Source: Coptis chinensis (taxonomy: Eukaryota > Streptophyta > Magnoliopsida > Ranunculales > Ranunculaceae). From it: DNA of 64,000 nt. The notes under the pieces were generated by a model. The model saw only the letters and a program-made list of their open reading frames with translations. It was not told where the DNA came from and ran no database searches. Of the stretch, positions 57,906 through 64,000 are shown one piece after another; position 1 is the stretch's first letter, and the number at the start of each line of letters is the position of its first letter. The stretch is from positions 53,965,501 to 54,029,500 of the forward strand of contig CM027378.1 in the NCBI GenBank assembly GCA_015680905.1. Reading direction: 5' to 3'. A program made the translations under genes and the position numbers.

Positions 57906-58664
57906 GAATTGCTTATTGTTCAATGTCTGCTTTTGTATCGCGCGTATTGCTCTTCAAATACATTTTGTACGTAGCAGATGTGGGAGTAAACACACATAGT
58001 TTGTGTACAAGTCACAACACGCCCTTGGACGTAAGAATGATATTCTAACATAAACGACAAGACATAAATCCTGGAAAAAGTTGTAATGAACAAGGTTAAG
58101 AATGTGAACGGATCGTATATGCACAAAGAAAGAAAGAGTGAATGAAATCTAAAGATAATTATGTTTTGATTTAAACAGTCAAGAGATGCATATTTAGGTT
58201 GGGGAACTCGGGCAATTAAGGTTGGGGTGGTGTATTTAGAGACAACAGTGAGAAACTGAGAACATCATAGGTGTATATCGGTGGCTTGGGTGTTAAGAAT
58301 AGTTCTATTGCAGAAACACAAGTCATAGTGCAATCTATTGCAAAAGCTGTTAATTTGGGCATGACTAAGTTATTGATCGAATCTAACACGGGGAACTGTT
58401 GTTCAAGGTAGTTGGAGGGAAGCAAATTTTAGTTCCCCAAAGTGATCAACTATTAAGACGTGTCTCAAAGGTGGGTGCAGCAAACCAACCTTTCTTAACA
58501 ACTAGAATTACGTATTTCTCTTTTTCTTTTCATCCAATAAGTTAGACGCTTTGGCTATTCCGTATACCTTCGCCCTATTTATTTATTAAAAGTTTCAAAC
58601 CCATAGTACTTTTCTTTCATTTTGAGAAAGCAGCTTTTGCATGTTATCAATTTTCTTTGATTTG

Positions 58665-58860
58665 GTAGGGCAAGCCTGGCCCAAGCAGTAGTGCAACGAA
58701 TGGGCGACTCTTGAAGGACTCAATAGCAAGCTATTGTGGCAAACCTCACCCAATCAAAAATTAATTTAATATCGTGTGAGGCAATGCCTCACATATCAGA
58801 TATTAAACTGATAAGAACAGATACTACACTTGATCTTAGCCAAAAGGCCGAGAAAGGTAT
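58665..58860 (-). ncRNA. U2: U2 snRNA copy 4 (near consensus)
   Basis: The 5' half is identical to the consensus and the Sm site is intact. A few changes occur in the 3' half, one near the last stem (GCCAGGC instead of GCCTGGC in RNA sense). Its upstream element reads CCCACATTG. Among the best candidates for function. Confidence 0.92.
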
Positions 58861-59617
58861 GAATTGCTTATTGTTCAATGTCAGCTTTTGTATCCTATTG
58901 CTCTGCAAATATATTTTGTAAGTAGCCAATGTGGGAGTAAACACATAGTTTGGGTACAAGTCACAGCACGCCCTTGGATGTAAGAATGTTATTCTAACAT
59001 AAACGAACATAACATAAATCCTGGAAAAAGTTGTAATCCACAAGGTGAAGAATGTGAACGGATCGTAAATGCACACAGACAGAAAGAGAGAATGAAGTCT
59101 GAAGATAATTATGCTTTGATTTAAATAGTCAAGAGAAGCATATTTAGGTTGGGAAGTCGGGCAATTCAGGTTGGGGTGGTGTATTCAGAGACAACAGTGA
59201 GAAACATAGAACATCATAGGTGTATATTGGTGCCAAGGGTGTTGAGAACAGTTATGATGCAGAAACGCAAGTCATAGTGCAATGCATTGCAAAAGCAGTT
59301 GATTTAGGAATGACTAAGTTATTGATCGAATCTGACTCGGGCAACTGTTGTTCAAGCTAGTTGGAGGGAAGCATATTTCCTTACCCCAGAGTGATCAGCT
59401 ATTAAGACGTGTCTCAATGGTGGGAACAGCAGACCAACCTTTCTTAATTACTAGAATTGCATATTTTTCTCTTTCCTTTCATCCAATAGGTTACGCTTTT
59501 GTAAATCATGGCTAATACTTGCGTATGCCTTCGTCCTATTTAATTATTCAAACCCATTGTTCTTTTCTTTCTTTATGAGCAAGCAACTATTGCATACAAA
59601 TAATTTTCATTGATTTG

Positions 59618-59813
59618 GTAGGGCGAGCCAGGCCCAAGTAGTAATGCAACGAATGGGCGACTCTTGAAGGGCTCAATAGCAAGCTAATGAGGCAAACCTC
59701 CCCCAACCAAAAATTAATTTAATATCATGTGAGGCATTGCCTCACATATCAGATATTAAAATGATAAGAACAGATACTACACTTGATCTTAGCCAAAAGG
59801 CCGAGAAAGGTAT
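59618..59813 (-). ncRNA. U2: U2 snRNA copy 5 (variant)
   Basis: 196 nt with G53 to U in the stem IIa region and several changes in stem III (CAUUAGCUUGC instead of CAAUAGCUUGC, which breaks the hairpin). Upstream element CCCACATCGG is present. Confidence 0.9.
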
Positions 59814-60584
59814 GAATTGCTTATTGTTCAATGTCTGCTTTTGTATCGTATTGCTCTCCAAATATATTTTGTACGTATCCGATGTGGGAGTAAACAGACA
59901 TAGTTTGTGTACAAGTCACAGCACGCCCTTGGACGTAAGAATGATATTCTAACATAAATGAACATGACATAAATCCTAGAAAAAGTTGTAATCAACAAGT
60001 TTAATAATGTGAACGGATCGTATATGCACACAGAAAGAAAGAGAGAATGAAGTCTCAAGATAATTATGCTTTGATTTAAACTGTCAAGAGATGCGTATTT
60101 AGGTTGGGGAACTCGGACAATTCAGTTTGGGGTGGTGTATTTTGAGACAACAATGAGAAACTGAGAACATCATAGGTGTATATTGGTGGCTTGGGTGTTG
60201 AGCACTGTATTGTTGCAAAAACACAAGTCATAGTGCAATCTATTGCAAAAGCTGTTGATTTCGGCATGACTAAGTTATTGATCGAATCTGACACGGGCAA
60301 CTGTTGTTCAAGGTAGTTTGAGGGAAGCAAATTTCAGTTCCCCAGAGTGATCAACTATTAAGACGTGTCTCAAGGGTGGGAGCAGCAGACCAACCTTTCT
60401 TAACAACTTGAATTGCATATTTCTCTTTTTCCTTTCATCCAATAAGTTAGACGCCTTTGTAAATCATGGCTATTCCGTATACCTTTGCCCTATTTTTTTA
60501 TTCAAAGTTTCAAACCCATAGTACTTTTCTTTCGTTAAGTTTTGAGCATGTAGCTTTTGCATGTTAATAATTTTCATTGATTTG

Positions 60585-60780
60585 GTAGGGCGAGCCAGGC
60601 CCAAGGACTAGTGCAATGAATGGGCGACTCTTGAAGGACTCAATAGCAAGCTATTATGGCAAACCTACCCCAATCGAAAATTAATTTAATACCGTGTGAG
60701 GCATTGCCTCACATATCAGATATTAAACTGATAAAAACAGATACTACACTTGATCTTAGCCAAAAGGCCGAGAAAGGTAT
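60585..60780 (-). ncRNA. U2: U2 snRNA copy 6 (variant)
   Basis: 196 nt with C46 to U and scattered 3' changes, including in the terminal stem. GUAGUA and the Sm site are intact, and the upstream CCCACATCGG is present. Confidence 0.9.
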
Positions 60781-61468
60781 GAATTGCTTATTGTTCCATA
60801 TCTGCTTTTGTATCCTATTGCTTTGCAAATATATTTTCTATGTAGCCGATGTGGGAGTAAACACACAGTTTGTGTACAAGTCATAGCACGCCCTTGGACG
60901 TAAGAATAATATTCTAACATAAACAAACATCACATATATCCTGGAAAAAGTTGTAATCCACAAGGTTAAGAATATGAACAGACCGCATATGCACGCAGAT
61001 AGAAAGGGAGAATGAAGTGTCAAGATAATTATGCTTTGATTTAAATAGTCAAGAGATGCATATTTAGGCTGGGAACTCGGCAATTCAGGTTGGGGTGGTG
61101 TATTCAGAGACAACAGTGAGAGACTGAGAACATCATAGGTGTATATTGGTGGCTTTGGTGTTGAGAACAGTTATATATGTTGCAGAAACACAAGTCATAG
61201 TGCAATGTATTGCAAAAGCAGTTGATTTGGGCATGACAAAGTTATTGATTGAATCTCAATGGAGGGAGCATTAGACCAACCGTTCTTACTAGAATTGCGT
61301 ATTTTTCTTTTTCCTTTCATCCAATAGGTTAGACGCTTTTCTAAATCACGCTTTTGTAAATCATGGTCATTGCGTATGCCTTCGCCAGATTTATTTATTC
61401 AAACCCATAGTTCTTTTCTTTCGTTATGAGCAAGCAGCTTTTGCATGTTAATAATTTTCATTGATTTG

Positions 61469-61664
61469 GTAGGGCAAGCCAAGCCCAAGCAGTTGTGCAA
61501 CGAATGGGCGACTCTTGAAGGACTCAATAGCAAGCTATTGTGGTAGACCTCCCCCAGTCAAAAATGAATTTAATATCATGTGAGGCAATGCCTCACATAT
61601 AAGATATTAAACTGATAAGAACATATACTACACTTGATCTTAGGCAAAAGGCCAAGAAAGGTAT
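61469..61664 (-). ncRNA. U2: U2 snRNA copy 7 (probable pseudogene)
   Basis: 196 nt but with C11 to U, G21 to C, C41 to A and G64 to U, which disturb stem I and stem II. The upstream element has changed to CCTACATCGG. The next unit to the left is joined through a spacer shortened by about 80 bp. Likely non-functional. Confidence 0.88.
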
Positions 61665-62342
61665 GAATTGCTTATTGTTCAATGTCAGCTTTTGTATCCT
61701 ATTGCTCTGGAAATAATTTTTGTACGTAGCCGATGTAGGAGTAAACACATAGTTTGTGTACAAGTCACAGCATTCCCTTGGACATAAGAATAATATTCTA
61801 ACATAAACGAACATAACATAAATCATGGAAAAAGTTGTAATCCACATGGTTAAGAATGTGAACGGATCGTACATGCACACAGACAGAAAGAGAGAATGAA
61901 GTCTCAAGATAATTATGTTGTAATTTAAACAGTCAGGAGATGCATATTTAGGTTGGGGAATTCGGGCAATTCAGGTTGGGGTGGTGTATTTAGAGACAAC
62001 AGTGAGAAACTGAGAACATCATAGGTGTATATTGGTGGCTTGGGTGTTGAGAACATTTATGTTGCAGAAACACAAGTTATATTGCAATGTATTGCAAAAC
62101 CTGTTGATTTGGGCATGACTAAGTTATTGATTGAATCTGACACGGGCAACTGTTGTTCAAGGTAGTTGGAGGGAAGCAAATTTCAGTTCCCCAGAGTGAT
62201 CAACTATTAAGACGTGTCTCAATGGTGGGAGCAGCAGACCAACCTTTCTTAACAACTAGAATTGCGTATTTTTCCTTTTCCTTTCATCGAATAAGTTAGA
62301 CGCTTTTGTAAATCATGGCTATTCCTTATACCTTTGCCCTAT

Positions 62343-62436
62343 TAATACCGTGTGAGTCATTGCCTCACATATCAGATATTAAATTGATAAGAACAGATAC
62401 TACACTTGATCTTAGCCAAAAGGCCGAGAAAGATAT
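62343..62436 (-). pseudogene. U2: U2 snRNA copy 8, 3'-truncated
   Basis: Only the first ~94 nt remain. The Sm site, stems III and IV and the 3' flank are deleted, with CCCTATT joined directly to AATACCGTG; a short TTAAT/TATTAAT homology may have guided the deletion. The start also carries C4 to U. Without an Sm site the RNA cannot assemble into a snRNP, so this is a pseudogene. Confidence 0.9.
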
Positions 62437-63202
62437 GAATTGCTTATTGTTCCTTGTCTGCTTTTGTATCCTATTGCTTTGCAAATATATTTTGTACAGA
62501 GCCGATGTGGGAGTAAACACATAGTTTGTGTACAAGTTACAACACTTTCTTGGACGTAAGAATAATATTCTAACGTAAACAAACATTACATAAATCCTGG
62601 AAAAAGTTGTAATCCACAAGGTTAAGAATGTGAACAGATCGTATATGCACACAGACAGAAAGAGAGAATGAAGTGTCAAGATAATTATGCTTCGATTTAA
62701 ACAGTCAAGAGATGCATATTTAGGATGGGAACTCGGGCAATTCAGGTTGGGGTGGTGTATTCAGAGACAACAGTGAGAAGTTGAGAACATCATAGGTGTA
62801 TATTGGTGGCTTGGGTGTTGAGAACAATTATATTGCAGAAACACAAGTCATAGTGCAATGTATTGCAAATGCAGTTGATTTGGGCATGACTAAGTTATTG
62901 ATCGAATCTGACTTGGGCAACTGTTGTTCAAGGTAGTTGGAGGGAAGCAAATTTTAGTGCCCCAGAGTAATAAACTATTAAGACGTGTCTCAATGGGGGG
63001 AGAAGTAGACCAACCTTTCTTACTAGAATTGCGTATTTTTATTTTTCCTTTCATCCAATAGGTTAGACGCTTTTGTAAATCACGCTTTCGTAAATCATGG
63101 CTATTGCGTATGCCTTCGCCCTATTTATTTCTTTAAACCCATAGTTCTTTTCTTCCGTTATGAGCAAGCAGCTTTTGCATGTTAATAATTTTCATTGATT
63201 TG

Positions 63203-63398
63203 GTAGGGCGAGCTAGGCCCAAGCTGTAGTGCAACGAATGGGAGACTCTTGAAGGACTCAATAGCAAGCTATTGTGGCAAACCTCTCCCAATCAAAAATT
63301 AATTTCATTTCGTGTGAGGCATTGCCTCACATATCAGATATTAAACTGATAAGAACAGATACTACACTTGATCTTAGCCAAAAGGCCGAGAAAGGTAT
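63203..63398 (-). ncRNA. U2: U2 snRNA copy 9
   Basis: 5' half matches the consensus. Two changes sit just before the Sm site (CGAAAUGAAAUUAAUUUUUG in RNA sense) and a few in the terminal stem. Upstream element CCCACATCGG is present at about -67 to -76. Possibly functional. Confidence 0.9.
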
Positions 63399-63464
63399 GA
63401 ATTGCTTATTATTCAATGTCTTCTTTTGTGTCCTATTGCTCTTCAAATATATCTTGTACGTAGC

Positions 63465-63474
63465 CGATGTGGGA
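63465..63474 (-). promoter_or_regulatory. U2 upstream sequence element (USE), best-preserved example
   Basis: TCCCACATCG on the minus strand, matching the plant snRNA USE (RTCCCACATCG), at -67 to -76 from the U2 start. The same element sits before all nine copies, with changes before copies 2, 4 and 7. A TATA box at about -30 is not obvious: the nearest A/T run (AATATATTT in most copies) lies near -48 to -57. Confidence 0.75.
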
Positions 63475-64000
63475 GTAAACACACATAGTTTGTGTACAAG
63501 TCACATCACGCCCTTGGACGTAAGAATGATATTTTAACATAAACGAACATAACATGAATTCTGGAAAAAGTTGTAATCCACAAGGTTAAGAATGTGAGCG
63601 GATCGTATATGCACACAGACAGAAAAAGAGAATGAAGTGTCAAGAAAATTATGCTTTGATTTAAACAGTCAAGATATGCATATTTAGGTTGGGGAACTCA
63701 GGCAATTCAGGTTGGGGTGGTGTATTCAGAGACAACAATGAGAAACAGAGAACATCGTAGGTTTATATTGGTGGCTTGGGTGTTGAGAACAGTTATGCTG
63801 CAGAAACACAAGTCATAGTGCAATGTATTGCTATAGTAGTTGATTTGAGCATGACTAAGTTATTGATGAAATCTTACTCGGGCAACTGTTGTTCAAGGTA
63901 GTTGGAGGGAAGCAAATTTCAGTACCCCAGAGTGGTCAACTATTAAGACGTGTCTCATTGGTGGGAGCAGCAGACCAACCTTTCTAAACAACTAGAATTG

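Larger units (their letters stand above)
55682..64000 (-). repeat. Tandem U2 snRNA repeat array
   Basis: Units of about 0.95-0.97 kb in head-to-tail order, each with one 196-nt U2 gene on the minus strand and a homogeneous spacer. Distances between U2 starts are 964, 970, 955, 953, 967, 884, 772 and 962 bp; the two short ones reflect deletions. The array runs off the right edge. The spacer holds a plus-strand RNase H-like relic (AETQVIVQCIAKAV ... SDSG) in each unit, so that relic was captured before amplification. Confidence 0.92.

Noticed and set aside
58789..59076. Recurrent minus-strand ORFs (MCIYDPFTF..., MRLHSLFLS...)
   Set aside because: They run through the U2 promoter and the first part of U2; the frames are not kept open in all units.

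Overview
The window is nuclear DNA from a flowering plant. It contains plant-type spliceosomal snRNA genes with plant upstream sequence elements (USE), Athila-lineage Ty3/gypsy LTR retrotransposons, a MULE-like element, a LINE relic, and fragments of plant gene families (LONGIFOLIA/TRM, DRB, PPR, PFA-DSP). The species cannot be named from the sequence. Only one protein gene reads cleanly: a two-exon OTU-like gene at 6026-7175.

Layout. 1-12.6 kb is a low-copy patchwork: an A/T-rich palindromic repeat, a decayed LONGIFOLIA/TRM-like gene (+), a DRB-like double-stranded-RNA-binding gene with one frameshift (-), the OTU-like gene (+), zinc-knuckle remnants, a PFA-DSP phosphatase relic, a truncated PPR fragment (-) and a tRNA-like sequence (-). 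12,624-30,522 is a complete but dead Athila-like retrotransposon on the minus strand, with 1.46 kb LTRs and the exact 5-bp target duplication CCTGC. 30.5-34 kb is low-copy DNA with unidentified candidate exons (-). A U5 snRNA gene (+) with canonical USE and TATA spacing starts near 34,141. 34.7-37.4 kb is a MULE-like element with ~0.2 kb inverted repeats, into which a 5'-truncated LINE with its own 11-bp duplication has inserted.

From about 37,520 to the end of the window lies a tandem U2 snRNA array (- strand, unit about 0.95-0.97 kb, nine U2 copies visible). It is split by a second, 17.8 kb Athila-like element (37,895-55,681, minus strand, 1.73 kb LTRs, target duplication TATGC). Removing the element and one TATGC copy restores a continuous U2 unit. 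One U2 copy has lost its 3' half and several others carry substitutions, so the array mixes near-consensus genes and pseudogenes.

Both Athila elements run (minus strand, right to left): 5' LTR, tRNA-Asp-like primer site, long leader with a conserved hairpin, gag, protease, RT, RNase H, integrase, a small conserved ORF, a minisatellite block, three tandem diverged copies of one 'putative plant transposon protein'-like ORF, polypurine tract, 3' LTR. The triplicated 3' ORFs, the small ORF and the leader hairpin are the most interesting under-described parts. The most notable architecture is a U2 snRNA array cut open by a retrotransposon, with a U5 gene about 3.3 kb from its edge.
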